From the NCBI GenBank assembly GCA_013398955.1, contig VWPU01008385.1, positions 1-64,000 of the forward strand: a DNA stretch of 64,000 nt, given 5' to 3'. Position 1 is the first letter of the stretch. Each line of letters starts with the position of its first letter. Below the pieces are notes generated by a model. It did not search any database and had not been told where the DNA came from. It saw only the letters and a list, made by a program, of their open reading frames with translations. Positions 50,101 to 58,700 of the stretch are shown piece after piece. Made by a program: the position numbers and the translations under genes. The stretch comes from Callaeas wilsoni. Taxonomy: Eukaryota; Chordata; Aves; Passeriformes; Callaeidae.

Positions 50101-53100
50101 TCTCATTTTTTTGGAGGCATCGAAAACCGAAATGGGAGTCAGGGCAGTTCACCCAGCCAGAAAGAACGAAGCAAACACACCAGTTACGCTCAGTTGAAGG
50201 TGGGAAGTAGAGAATCTTATGTCCCAGAAGATTCAGGAGCAGAATGTCTGTTAGCTGTTGCAGTGGCACTTGCCCAAGATGCCACAACGACCAGCACAAG
50301 CCACCACTACACGTGCAGCAGATTATCTAACAAACGGTGTGGGAGCAGAAGAGACCTCACCACAGCTTTACATAGAAATCCAACACCATCTACACTTCCT
50401 TCTGCCATGTTCACTGAAGCTTCCACCACATCTTAACCACAGCAGGCATTTCTTGTGCAGATTTACATGTTGCCTTTTAAAACACCACTTTTGCATCACT
50501 TTTAGAACAGTACTTTGGCATCACTTTATATCAGAAAGCAGGGGAAGATCACAAAACACCTCACAGCTAAGTGTCTTTTCCCATCATTTAAAATGCTGAA
50601 CACTTCAAGAGCTCATTCTCCAATTCCTTCATTTGTATTCCGCACTACCAATTATCATTTGTCCCTGGAAAGGCACCAGCTGTGCAGTTCTGTCTCCGAG
50701 AAGATCCACAAAGCAGGGCTGGCATCTGCACCAAAGGGAACAATTCACTGAGGGTTTAAAAAAAACTCCTTTTAGGTTTTCAGACGGAAAGTAACTCCTG
50801 GGCTAACTGAAAACTGAAGTGACTCAGGCCCTTTATTGATTACAATAATACTCACCCACAAGGAAGGGGAGAGCAGACTCCACTTCCAGCATGTGCTTTT
50901 GGTTTTTTTAAACACAAACAATTAAAAATCTAACCACCTCCAGCCTGTACATTCCACAGTTAAATACTTTCTTAAATATGTATTTAATTATTTAAGTTAC
51001 TTACCTCCCTGACAGACAGCTGTGGGGGTAGTGACACAGAAAATACAAAACTGGTGAACTGGTAGTCGGCAGAATGAACTTTTTGGCACACCTGTAAGAG
51101 AAGGAGCTTAATATTAATCTTTATAATCTCATAATCTTGATAATTTTTATTCTACATAATCACTGTGAATTCATGTTAAAACACACTCAGAGAGATGCCC
51201 AGCATACAGTGACTACTAACAACTTATTGAAATATAAGCGATTTTGTGCTGTTTAAAAAAAAAAGTTACTAATAAACTGTATCCTTAGTGCTATGAAACA
51301 ACCAAACTCACTATTTTAAGGCCAGGACCAATTGTATATTGAAATTTTAGGTGAAATCGGTGTCTCCAATAAGGACATTTATATATTAAAGAATTAGGTT
51401 TTGTAGTGCCTTAACAAGTGCTGTCAGATTTTCCAGTGCTACTGAAGAGAGTAACTCTGAAACAAGTCTTAGCAGTGGATTCTGTAAAAACATACATATT
51501 CTGCCAAAGGAAACAAAAAAGAAACAATTCTGTTCTGCAACAACAGAAACTATATACTATGCTTTCTGTCTAGTCCCATTTTTGACACATTCTTGCCATT
51601 AAACCAAATCCTTTTCTATCAAAACTCTGTTAAATAGCTCAGATGCCAGTGTGAGTTTTCTAGCTGGTATTTCAGTTTGTCACGTGAGGAATTTGATTGT
51701 GCAGAGATGGTGTTTGTGCAACACTCTGTGCCCACACTCTCTCCTAACTCACATCTTCTCTATTATCCGCAATCTGTTGTATCACCAAAACATTTTCTTC
51801 CCCTGTGGTGCTTCATAAAGACAGGTTCACGCTGTATTAGAAAGATGTAGCTCAGAGAACAGCACTTGATGACTCCTCATTTTCCTGTCACATAAAACAG
51901 TGAAGAGAGGTCACCAGTTCCACTGAGGCTTTCCTTGAAAGCAGCTGGACCTCAGGTCATCTCCTAAATTCATGGAACCACATATCTGTTAGTCCTTTTC
52001 TTAGGGAAGTGTGCTCCCTGCAGTCATTCCATTGCACCTGCACTGCTATTTTTTTTAAAAAGTGCCACTGTGACAAAGCCTGGGCAAAATTCGGTCCCAC
52101 CACACGTGCAACTTCCCAGCTGCACAGGTGTGCAAACAGTGCCCAGGAGCAGGATGGGGTAGAATTCTGCCACCTACATTTCAAATATTCAAAATAGGCA
52201 AATGTTTTGGTTTGTTGTCTGGTCTCTTTCTTTCAAAACAAAGAGAAGACATCTCTTTTGAAAAAGCGACAAAAAAACTGCATGGTGTTTTCAGTCACCA
52301 GCTCTGTCCTGTAGGCCCCAACATACACAACCTCCAAAATATTACCCCAAGAGGCTAAAAATTTACCTTTTTAACAAAGTCAGCCTCACAGAACTCCTGG
52401 AGAATTCCCAAACACACGTTGCAAACCTTCACAGCCGAGCTCTCCACTGCAGCATTCCCACTGTCAGCCGAGGGAACCTGCGGGATGGCTCCGTTGTGGT
52501 TCAGATCATCAGCACCTTCTGCCCCGTGTTCGAGTCTGATCCTCTTACAAGGTGGGTCAACCTCATCCACACAGACTGGGTCTTCCTTTTCCTGATTGTT
52601 TTCCAGAAATTCCTGTAAATCCTTCATCAAATCCTAACACAAACAAGAGGAATCACGCTGTGGTTGTTTTTCCCTCTTTAACAAACACACTTCCATAAGG
52701 CAAGTACTATTCCAGCTGAGCCTCAGTTTATGTAATTAACAACATGGAATTTATGCCCATTAAAGACATCTTTAATTCACACAATTCAACAGCTCCAAGC
52801 TGCATTTCTCTCAAAATAGAGATTTCTAGAGAAAATGTAGCTGAACAGACTTGTTTATCATCCAAGGATGAAAACATTTTCCCGACCTGGCTTGCAGAAA
52901 CACATTTTTTGTTTGCCCCATCACTATTCAATGAAAAGAGACATTTAGTGCTTTCTTGTCATTTAGATCATGTTAGAATTTAATTCCTCCAACTCCACTA
53001 GCCCAGGAAGAGAGTTGGCCACTATAACAAAAAGAAAAGAGAGCAGACACAGGTGGGGGTGAAATTAAATACGCAGAGTGAGAACTTTGTATCAGTACAG

Positions 53101-53767
53101 AAGCTTTCAAAAATTAAGAATTACCTCCACATGTCTGATTCCTGGAAGGATGAGAGCAAGACATAGCTCAGGAAGAAGGATTCACTAAAAGGTCTTCAGT
53201 AAGGAAGACAGCAGCTACTGTGTTGTTGCAACTCAAAGAAAAATCAGGTAGAGATGCAAAAGGAAAAAAGCTGGCACAACGAATGAACACTCCTCAAATA
53301 AATGGGTAAAAAATGGAAAAGGATAGGGAAGGAAGATGTTAAAAATGAATTGTGGAGAGTCTAAACTTGAGCAAAGGTGAAACAATCAAGACAGACACCA
53401 GCAGACACAAGCATAAAGACAGGGGATCAGAGCAAGCTAGAAAGGATGTCTAATAACACTGTGCTTCTCTGATTCATCCTTAACCTGTGCTCTGCAATCC
53501 TCCAGTTGCATCCCCCTACCAATTCTGCATTTTAATGCAAATTTCCTTTACATAAAAGGAAAAAACACCCTTTTTCCTAACTCCTTTTGCAAAGCTTTTT
53601 CCTCTCGGGCCAAGGGCCCAAGACCACAACAAAGGACCAACCTTGTGTGGATGTCTATAAAGCGTCTGCGATCCCACGCAGCAGAACCTCAAAACACATC
53701 GTGGGCAAGTGCCAGTGCTGAGCAGCAGCTGAACAATTGGTCTGTCCTTCTCTGTTAGCGAAGACAT
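32146..53767 (-). CDS. PUS10: tRNA pseudouridine synthase Pus10 (17 coding exons)
   Basis: Minus-strand exons in order: 53642-53767, 52367-52633, 51005-51091, 46775-46809, 46223-46334, 44133-44194, 41554-41599, 39291-39355, 38778-38863, 36573-36698, 35711-35767, 34728-34804, 34575-34630, 34333-34450, 33070-33212, 32439-32538, 32146-32184. They sum to 1602 nt, 533 residues plus stop (human 529), with consistent phases. Pus10 makes pseudouridine in tRNA (positions 54/55 in archaea and in some eukaryotic tRNAs) and has a reported non-catalytic role in microRNA processing. Visible landmarks: zinc-binding pairs CPRC (Cys21, Cys24) and CNVC (Cys113, Cys116), the THUMP-containing accessory half, then a catalytic domain with SGREDVDVRTLGNG around residues 344-357, whose Asp348 should be the catalytic aspartate, and RPLAVR plus HHFRLHLKTQAGTYIKEFVH near the C-terminus. 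It ends in SVDVDWPPTLAD. Confidence 0.97.
32439..32538 (-). CDS. PUS10: PUS10 coding exon 16
   Basis: Residues 488-521 (codon 488 is split with exon 15): YIKEFVHGDFGRTKPNIGSL and LNRTADILELDVE; donor gtaagt. Part of the active-site fold of the pseudouridine synthase domain. Confidence 0.97.
32539..33069 (-). other. PUS10 intron 15
   Basis: Intron of 531 bases between exons 15 and 16. Donor gtatcc is not a strong match but gives the conserved GTYIKEF junction. Nothing else recognised. Confidence 0.85.
33070..33212 (-). CDS. PUS10: PUS10 coding exon 15
   Basis: Residues 441-487 plus two bases: LDQKTPLRVLHRRPLAVRCR, then EYIDEHHFRLHLKTQAG. This is the most conserved C-terminal block of the family. 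Confidence 0.97.
33213..34332 (-). other. PUS10 intron 14
   Basis: Intron of 1.1 kb with an A-rich run near 33531-33544. No gene or repeat family recognised. Confidence 0.85.
34333..34450 (-). CDS. PUS10: PUS10 coding exon 14
   Basis: Residues 401-440: EAIGRMKEGEEEKTKTYSAL, then IWTDRAIQREDIAFLDDIK, phase 2 in and 0 out. Very close to mammalian PUS10. The two introns upstream are very short (124 and 97 bases). Confidence 0.97.
34575..34630 (-). CDS. PUS10: PUS10 coding exon 13
   Basis: Residues 383-400 plus two bases: AINDSSDKIQVRDLQLVT. Acceptor aatatcacag, donor gtcagt. Confidence 0.96.
34728..34804 (-). CDS. PUS10: PUS10 coding exon 12
   Basis: Residues 357-382: GRPFAIELVNPRRIRFTADE and MKRLQQ; the GRPF(A/V)xE block follows the catalytic aspartate. 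Donor gtaaat. Confidence 0.96.
34805..35710 (-). other. PUS10 intron 11
   Basis: Intron of about 0.9 kb, AT-rich with poly-A patches near 35055-35090. No feature recognised. Confidence 0.85.
35711..35767 (-). CDS. PUS10: PUS10 coding exon 11 (catalytic aspartate)
   Basis: 57 nt: completes Ser338 and encodes FNFSSSGREDVDVRTLGN. The aspartate of the GRED motif (residue 348) corresponds to the catalytic Asp of the Pus10 family. Confidence 0.96.
35768..36572 (-). other. PUS10 intron 10
   Basis: Intron of 805 bases, AT-rich, with one octamer ATTTGCAT at 36341. No gene or repeat seen. Confidence 0.85.
36573..36698 (-). CDS. PUS10: PUS10 coding exon 10
   Basis: Residues 296-337 plus one base: GRYNKYSRNLPQTPWIIDGE and SSVEELISEHLMAEFKAD. 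The GRYxKxSRxLPQTPW block is a family signature at the entry of the catalytic half. Confidence 0.97.
36699..38777 (-). other. PUS10 intron 9
   Basis: Intron of 2.1 kb with a T16 run near 37880. No gene or recognised repeat. Confidence 0.85.
38778..38863 (-). CDS. PUS10: PUS10 coding exon 9
   Basis: Residues 267-295 plus one base: HFPCPPSSPKNLCDALEIQC, then NNGAVFVA. Acceptor ttaatgcag, donor gtaaag. Confidence 0.95.
38864..39290 (-). other. PUS10 intron 8
   Basis: Intron of 427 bases. Nothing recognised. Confidence 0.85.
39291..39355 (-). CDS. PUS10: PUS10 coding exon 8
   Basis: Residues 246-266 plus two bases: SVFTRMAVIKALEKIKEEDF and L. Donor gtaagt, acceptor cactgtgcag. Confidence 0.95.
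39356..41553 (-). other. PUS10 intron 7
   Basis: Intron of 2.2 kb containing an antisense CR1-like stretch at about 40060-40275 and an A-rich run near 40320-40331. No coding sequence seen. Confidence 0.8.
40060..40275 (-). mobile_element. CR1-like LINE fragment, minus orientation
   Basis: The plus strand carries tcctcagcctctcctccca, then gtgctccagccctggga and tgccctgatggc, the reverse complement of a typical internal CR1 segment. It is diverged and the edges are uncertain. Confidence 0.5.
41554..41599 (-). CDS. PUS10: PUS10 coding exon 7
   Basis: 46 nt: completes Leu230, then ATACPDCFKPAKNKQ. It contains a CPDC pair. Donor gtaaga, acceptor tgtgtttag. Confidence 0.95.
41600..44132 (-). other. 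PUS10 intron 6
   Basis: Intron of 2.5 kb with a 33-bp two-copy tandem duplication at 42200-42264. No other repeat or gene recognised. Confidence 0.8.
42200..42264 (+). repeat. Tandem duplication, 33-bp unit, two copies
   Basis: Copies at 42200-42232 and 42233-42264 both start ggatttct and share agagat followed by atttct. Diverged at several positions. Confidence 0.7.
44133..44194 (-). CDS. PUS10: PUS10 coding exon 6
   Basis: Residues 210-229 plus two bases: SLFEVSVVFAHRETDEECHF. Acceptor taatttag, donor gtaagt. Confidence 0.96.
44376..44896. repeat. Minisatellite, 74-bp unit, about seven copies around an N gap
   Basis: The landmark aaaggtgacg recurs at 44387, 44461, 44535 and 44609, then after the gap at 44680, 44754 and 44828, a period of exactly 74 within each side. 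Copies are almost identical, so the array is young or homogenised. Each unit is GC-rich and contains ggtgacgtgag, which includes the CREB/ATF half-site TGACG. Because 74 is not a multiple of three, all three minus-strand frames stay open through the array; these frames are not genes. Confidence 0.97.
44631..44640. other. Assembly gap (10 N)
   Basis: Ten unknown bases inside the minisatellite, surely a placeholder length. A leader, gtgtgccagagcagc, occurs both before the array (44351) and just after the gap (44644). Confidence 0.99.
46223..46334 (-). CDS. PUS10: PUS10 coding exon 5
   Basis: Residues 172-209: completes Arg172, then NLGLPLAKDDIVQLKEAYKW and IIHPQLSEELGVPADGK. The donor gtctcg is weak, but the join to exon 6 (GK-SLFEV) matches the family. 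Confidence 0.95.
46335..46774 (-). other. PUS10 intron 4
   Basis: Intron of 440 bases with a T-rich run near 46443-46457. Nothing else seen. Confidence 0.85.
46775..46809 (-). CDS. PUS10: PUS10 coding exon 4 (35-nt microexon)
   Basis: Encodes RAAWLGVKREM plus two bases. It was found by searching for the conserved (H/R)AAWLxVKxEM block missing between exons 3 and 5. Acceptor gacctgcag and donor gtgagt are strong and both phases fit. Confidence 0.93.
46810..51004 (-). other. PUS10 intron 3
   Basis: Largest PUS10 intron, 4.2 kb. It includes a palindromic kappaB-like ggggaattcc at 48881-48890, octamers at 48938 and 49159, and an A13 run near 47220. No gene or clear transposon. Confidence 0.8.
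51005..51091 (-). CDS. PUS10: PUS10 coding exon 3
   Basis: 29 codons, residues 132-160: VCQKVHSADYQFTSFVFSVS and LPPQLSVRE. Phase 0 on both sides; donor gtaagt. Confidence 0.96.
51092..52366 (-). other. PUS10 intron 2
   Basis: Intron of about 1.3 kb, AT-rich. Nothing recognised. Confidence 0.85.
52367..52633 (-). CDS. PUS10: PUS10 coding exon 2
   Basis: 89 codons, residues 43-131. An acidic, poorly conserved middle with a basic PPCKRIRLE patch, then the zinc pair in VCNVCLGILQEFCEADFVKK. Acceptor tgtgttag, donor gtaaat. Confidence 0.96.
52634..53641 (-). other. PUS10 intron 1
   Basis: Intron of 1.0 kb with a purine-rich, AT-rich middle (53030-53420). No gene recognised. Confidence 0.85.
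53642..53767 (-). CDS. PUS10: PUS10 coding exon 1 (start codon)
   Basis: 42 codons from ATG (53767-53765). Start chosen because TEKDRPIVQLLLSTGTCPRC aligns with the family N-terminus at the right distance from the zinc pair Cys21/Cys24. The donor gttggt is weak. An acceptor, aatttcag, ends at 53779, so about 11 bases of 5'UTR share this exon. Confidence 0.95.
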
Positions 53768-55071
53768 GCTGGGTAAACCTGAAATTCAACACAGAACAGC
53801 AAAGAGAAGAGCTCAGAACAAACACAGTTCGGCAACTCAGTAATAAAAAGACTCAGCTGAGATTGAAGTGCACCACATTTAGAGTAAGTGGAATTTTTTT
53901 TGTCCTCTGGAGAAAATTTAGGATACACGTTTGTTTTAAATCACAGGCACGAGGGAAGTGGAAGACCAACCCAAAAAGACCAGTGACTGGGGGGAAAGCT
54001 CCTGTACTTCCTAGGATTTTCCTAGAAAACCTGAACTCGAGTTCTGACAAGGGAATGCTGAGCTTGTGCCCAGTTTTAACTTGGATAAAGCCCATGACAT
54101 GCTAATCTTTACTGAATGAAGGAGGGTGGAGGTAAGACATATTAGGGAAAACTTAAAATGGAAATTCCTGCTAAAATTGCAGTGACTAAAGAATCAGTGA
54201 GTTAAAATCACAAGGAGAAAAAAAAAAAAAGAGCTTCAAGCCATTCCCTTTTGTCACACAAAGCCTCTCCAATTTTTTAAAGATTTACTTCCCTTCTCAA
54301 TATAGGACTCACGTTTTTGTGAGAAATCTCATAATGCTTTTTTCCCCCCTAAAACATCATGGCTAATTTGGTTTCCTGTCATTCTCTCTGCCCAGAACTT
54401 TAGAACAGAGCGATTTTTTTTTTGGCTGAAATTTCGTGATGGGATAGAACCCAGCATTTTTTTGGAGGAAGAGAGATTCCCGGTGAGGTGCTCACCCTTA
54501 CTGGACACCTAGGAAAATTCAGGAGGCACATAAGGATAACCACAATTGTTCAGACCAAAGGTTTAATGAGTTCATCGTCACCCAAAGTGGGAATAAATTC
54601 AGCAAGGAATTCCACAGTACTAATGAACCACCTGATTCTGGTTTGGGCTTAGCTCCTGTAAGTAACGTTTGATACTCTCCTAGTTCTGGTGTCCCAAGGG
54701 ATGGGATTTATCCATGTTCCCCATGCCAGCCACAGTCTGTCACACCTGCAATAGCCAGTCCTGCTCAGAAATACTGCAGCCATGGAAAACCTCTACAGCA
54801 TGGAAAGATTATCAATTCAATGAATTTCGTTTGTCCTGGGTGTGGATGCTTTATGGTAAGCTGTAAAAACCAAGGGCTACCTGGAAAACTTCAAAGCTGC
54901 CTTTAAAGAGAAAGAGCAAACACAAACACGCTTTTAGGTAACTGTAACCTCAACTGACCTTCTTGAGACTTAAATACCGGCACTGCGTGACACGTAAGGG
55001 CAAATGTGGCAACACCGGTGACATTTTGTGGCAGTGTGGGGGAGAGATCAGGGCCCCCGCTGCGGGCCGGC

Positions 55072-55131
55072 ACCTCAGGGCAGGGCTCAGCACCTCAGAG
55101 GAGAGCTCAGCCCCTCAGGGCAGGGCTCAGC
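55072..55131 (+). repeat. Tandem repeat, 20-bp unit, three copies
   Basis: Units at 55072, 55092 and 55112, each ending in gctcagc; unit 1 is acctcagggcagggctcagc. Located on the PUS10 side of the CpG island. Confidence 0.85.
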
Positions 55132-55310
55132 ATCCCTCGTGTGTGGGGGGAGGTGGAGCTCAGGGCCCCCGCCCCGCGCCTCGGGACTGCGGAGGGCTCA
55201 GCACCCCGTGGCTGACGGGGCCGCACACCGCGGGCCGAACCGGAGGGGTGCGGAGGAACGCAGCCCGCTCAGCACAAGGCCGGCTCCCCCTCAGGCCGGA
55301 GGCGGCGCCG

Positions 55311-55390
55311 TTCCCGCTCCGTTCCCGCTCCGTTCCCGTTCCCCGTTCCCATTCCCAGTTCCCGTTCCCATTCCCAATTCCCGGTCCCGC
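55311..55390 (+). repeat. Simple repeat of gttccc type
   Basis: Runs of gttccc/attccc/gctcc variants directly next to the predicted PUS10 first-exon donor. The length may vary between individuals. Confidence 0.85.
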
Positions 55391-55394
55391 TCAC

Positions 55395-55500
55395 CCGTCC
55401 CTCGGCGGCCCGCGGAGCCGGCACAGGCGCACTCAGCAGAGCGGCAGAGCGCATCGTTCGGCCGCCGCGGCGGAGCGCCGTGCCCGCAGGGCGGCTGGTG
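55395..55500 (-). other. Probable non-coding first exon of PUS10
   Basis: Lies in the CpG island, and its minus-strand end at 55395 has a strong donor. Human PUS10 also has a non-coding first exon. The upper limit is a guess because the transcription start cannot be read from sequence. Confidence 0.45.
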
Positions 55501-55539
55501 GAATAGCTCGGCGCTCCCGCGTGGCGCCTGCCAGCGGGC

Positions 55540-55665
55540 GGGGCCGAGAGAGGCCGAGCCCGAACCGAGTGGAGCCGAGTGAGGCCGAGCCTGGGTCGAG
55601 CCCGAGCCGAGCGGAGCCGAAGCGGAACCGAGCGAGGCCGAAGCTGAGCCGAGCGGGGCTGAGGG
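55540..55665 (+). repeat. Degenerate GAGCCGA-type repeat in the PEX13 5' region
   Basis: Many variants of gagccgag and gaggccgag run up to a few bases before the PEX13 start codon, so part of this is probably 5'UTR. Confidence 0.75.
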
Positions 55666-55671
55666 GGCGCG

Positions 55672-55739
55672 ATGGCGGGGACGCCGCCGCCCAAGCCCTG
55701 GGAGTCCCGGCGGCTGCCGGGCACCGCGCCCGCCTTCCA
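55672..55739 (+). CDS. PEX13: PEX13 coding exon 1
   Basis: Residues 1-22 plus two bases: MAGTPPPKPWESRRLPGTAP and AF. Donor gtgagt. The stretch is shorter than in human, which has extra Gly/Pro residues. Confidence 0.95.
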
Positions 55740-58700
55740 GTGAGTGCGGGCGTCCCTCCCTGGGTATCCCCGCCGCGGCGGCCGTGGGTGTTCGCCCCCT
55801 CGGGCCGCCCGGGCCCGCTCCCCTGGGGCGGGCTCAAAGGTCGGGCCCGGCTCCGGGGGTCGGTCGGGGCGGGCGGCCTCGCACCGTGAGGGGCTTGGCC
55901 GGGCGGGGAGGAGTGGACTCGGCGTGCGGGGCTTCGAGCTCGAACCCCGCTGGTGTCAGAGGGAAGCTGCGTGTGCAGTGTGGGGAAGGGAGAGCTGTGT
56001 TGTCAGCGGTGGGTAGAGTGAGTTCACAGTCCATTCCCGGCGGCGTTCTCTGTCCTTTCCTGGGGGCTGTGCAGCTCTGCGAGCCCCCGAGCTTCTGCAG
56101 CACTGGGGGAGCTGCCCGTCACCCCCAGGACTTGGAAAAGGTTCCTGTGTGTTGTCAGTCTCGTGTGTGTGTTCCTATCTTCTGGGAGCTCTCGCAGAAA
56201 ACGCAGCCTGCTCGTGGAGAAGGATGCACAGAAAGTGTTTGTAAACGCCTTCCTTTTTATGAGGAGTCAAGGAAAGCCCTCTCGGTGGCTGAATATTGGT
56301 CTTGTTTTTCACTTGCTGCTGGTGATTGCAATTGGAGGGAGCTGAAACTGGGCAAAAGGTTGGCCCAACATTAAACATTGAGCAGGGACTTCGCTACGTT
56401 CTCTGCAGCCTGCAGCGTGCTGAGCCAGCAGTTTGGTGTTAGTTTTTCCCTCTGGGTTTATCTAGCCCATTTTAAATGGCTTCAAGCAGCTTTAAAGTGG
56501 AGTGTCCCAAGTTGGCTACTGGGGAGAGGACTGTAGTGTGACTTACTGAATTACAGTAGCTCTCTTTGCTGGGATGATGACTTATTCCTCCTCCTGTTTT
56601 CAGCTGCTGAGAGAGTTTCAGTCTGTGGTGGAAAAAGCAGCAGCGTAAAGATACAAATATTATTCTTTGCTGTGGAAACCTGTAAGTTTTGCTGAGAGGA
56701 AGCTGTTCCCTACCTTGTATGGAAATAGTACAGCAAGCGGCAGCTCCATAGCAATTCCAGCTTGACTTTCTTCTTTTTTTTTTTCTGGGCTGCAGAAGTG
56801 AAAAGTCGTGGGACATGAGTAAGTAGGCAGTAAACATGAGAAATAGAATGTTTGACTTTTAGGGTGATAATATGTGGATGAAAGACATATATTTTTATTG
56901 AAATGGCAGAAGCTGGACAAAAAGCTGCTTGACAGAATTCAAATGCCAGCTAAGTACTTGCAGTTTTATTACGAAGGGCATTGATAAAATGATTTAAACC
57001 TATGGGCATACAGAGGAAAAGAAAAATTACTAAATTAAGTACAAATAATAGAGCCGTAATACCCCTTTCTGCCAACACTTATCAGTAGTAGATTCAACCC
57101 CTTGACAATCTGCACAAAGGTAATCAGGTACTTTGGATAGAGAGGGAAATTGGGGGCCCCAAAGCCCTTACACATATTATTGCATAATTATTTAGATTCT
57201 CAGTTAGGTCACGCCACCCTTTAAGAGTGGATTCAAAGGAGCTCTCAGACGTTCTTCCTGCTGTATCATTGGCTCATCGTACAGAGCAGCTGGGAACAAG
57301 TGTTGGAAATAAAGCTTTCAGATTGGAAAGTTCATGGAAATTTGTGTTAGGGCCTATGAGAGGCTTTCATGTGCAGAAGAATGACCTGGGTGCTAGAGCA
57401 GCAGGTTTTTTGGCTCTGCCTTGTGAGTTTCATGTGTTGATATGTTAAATACACAGTAAATGATAGAATAAATAGACAAAGTTTTTCCATGTTTACATTC
57501 CAGTCCCATGTTTACACTCAACAGCTCATTTTGGGGATTTTATTCCCCTGAAAGACCTGTGTTTCCTGACCAGATTTTTTACTTCCAGTAAGCGCTGTAC
57601 AACACACTGAGTGTTTGGCTCCCGGGTTCCCTCTCCCAGCGCTACCGAAACTCGCTGTGGTATTTATGCAGTCAGCCAAGGGCTCTGTGGAAATGAAAAT
57701 TTAAACTTTGAGGTGCTGATCTCGATTATCTGAATTCGTTTAGGTCTGCCGACTTGGGTGACAACCTGCTGACCAGGCCCGGACAACCCACAGTGGCACG
57801 AATCCCTCCACCCATTTTGCCAAGACCGTCCCAGCAAACGGCAAGCAGCAGCCTGAGCACTTTCAGGCCAGCCTACAGCAGCTCCTTTTCTCCAGGCTAC
57901 GGTTCATATGGCACCTCTTTCTACGGAAGCTATAGTCCCTACAGCTATGGCTACGGAGGTCTGGGCTATAACCGCTTCTGTGCCGATGGCATTCCCCCCA
58001 GCAGGTTTGTCCAGCAGGCTGAGGAGAGCAGCAGAGGTGCCTTTCAGTCCATCGAGAGCATCGTGCACGCCTTCGCCTCGGTCAGCATGATGATGGATGC
58101 AACCTTCTCAGCTGTCTACAACAGCTTCAGAGCTGTGTTGGATGTGGCCAACCACTTCTCCCGCCTCAAAATTCACTTCACCAAGGTGTTTTCAGCTTTT
58201 GCTCTAGTGAGAACTGTCAGGTACCTCTACCAACGCCTGCAGCGCTTGCTGGGTCTGCGGCAGAGCTCTGAGAACGAGGATTTGTGGGCTGAGAGTGAGG
58301 GCAAAGTAGCTCGTGCTGGCCTCGAAGACAAGGTGGCCAACTCTGCAAAATCCTGGCCCATTTTCTTGTTCTTTGCTGTTATATTGGGAGGCCCCTACCT
58401 GATTTGGAAGCTGCTTTCTACGTACAGTGACGAAGAAACAGGTAAAGATGACCTGCAGCACCAGAGAAGTGCAGCATGTATTGTTCCTTTTGTTGCTGCC
58501 TGTGTAGTGCTTAATCTCACACTACAGCAACAGTAATTATTAGATGCTGGGGCACAGCACTGAGTTTTAGGCATGTGATGCAAGTGATGGCCTGCCTGTA
58601 GTTGAGTTAGGATGTGGTTTCATGCTGAGGCTTCCTGTGATTCCAGAATCGTGGTTCCTCTCTGTTTCTGGTTCCTTCCTATTAGATGTGGCAGTTTGGT

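Larger units (their letters stand above)
53779..55394 (-). other. PUS10 5'UTR intron
   Basis: About 1.6 kb between the start-codon exon and the CpG island. It begins on the minus strand with the consensus donor gtgagcggga at 55394. No gene or repeat seen. Confidence 0.55.
55000..55960. promoter_or_regulatory. CpG island, divergent PUS10/PEX13 promoter
   Basis: Very CpG-dense, no TATA box, and only a few hundred bases separate the putative PUS10 first-exon donor (55394, minus) from the PEX13 ATG (55672, plus). This head-to-head layout is typical of a shared housekeeping promoter. Tandem and simple repeats inside it are listed separately. Confidence 0.8.

Noticed and set aside
50859..50889. 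Possible PUS10 exon with donor gtgagt near 50855
   Set aside because: It lacks a polypyrimidine tract and does not match the expected AAW-L-VK-EM block, which is found at 46775-46809 instead.
54963..55889. 308-codon plus frame before PEX13, and overlapping frames on both strands
   Set aside because: CpG-island and simple-repeat composition (Arg/Pro/Ala). It overlaps the true PEX13 exon 1 in another frame.
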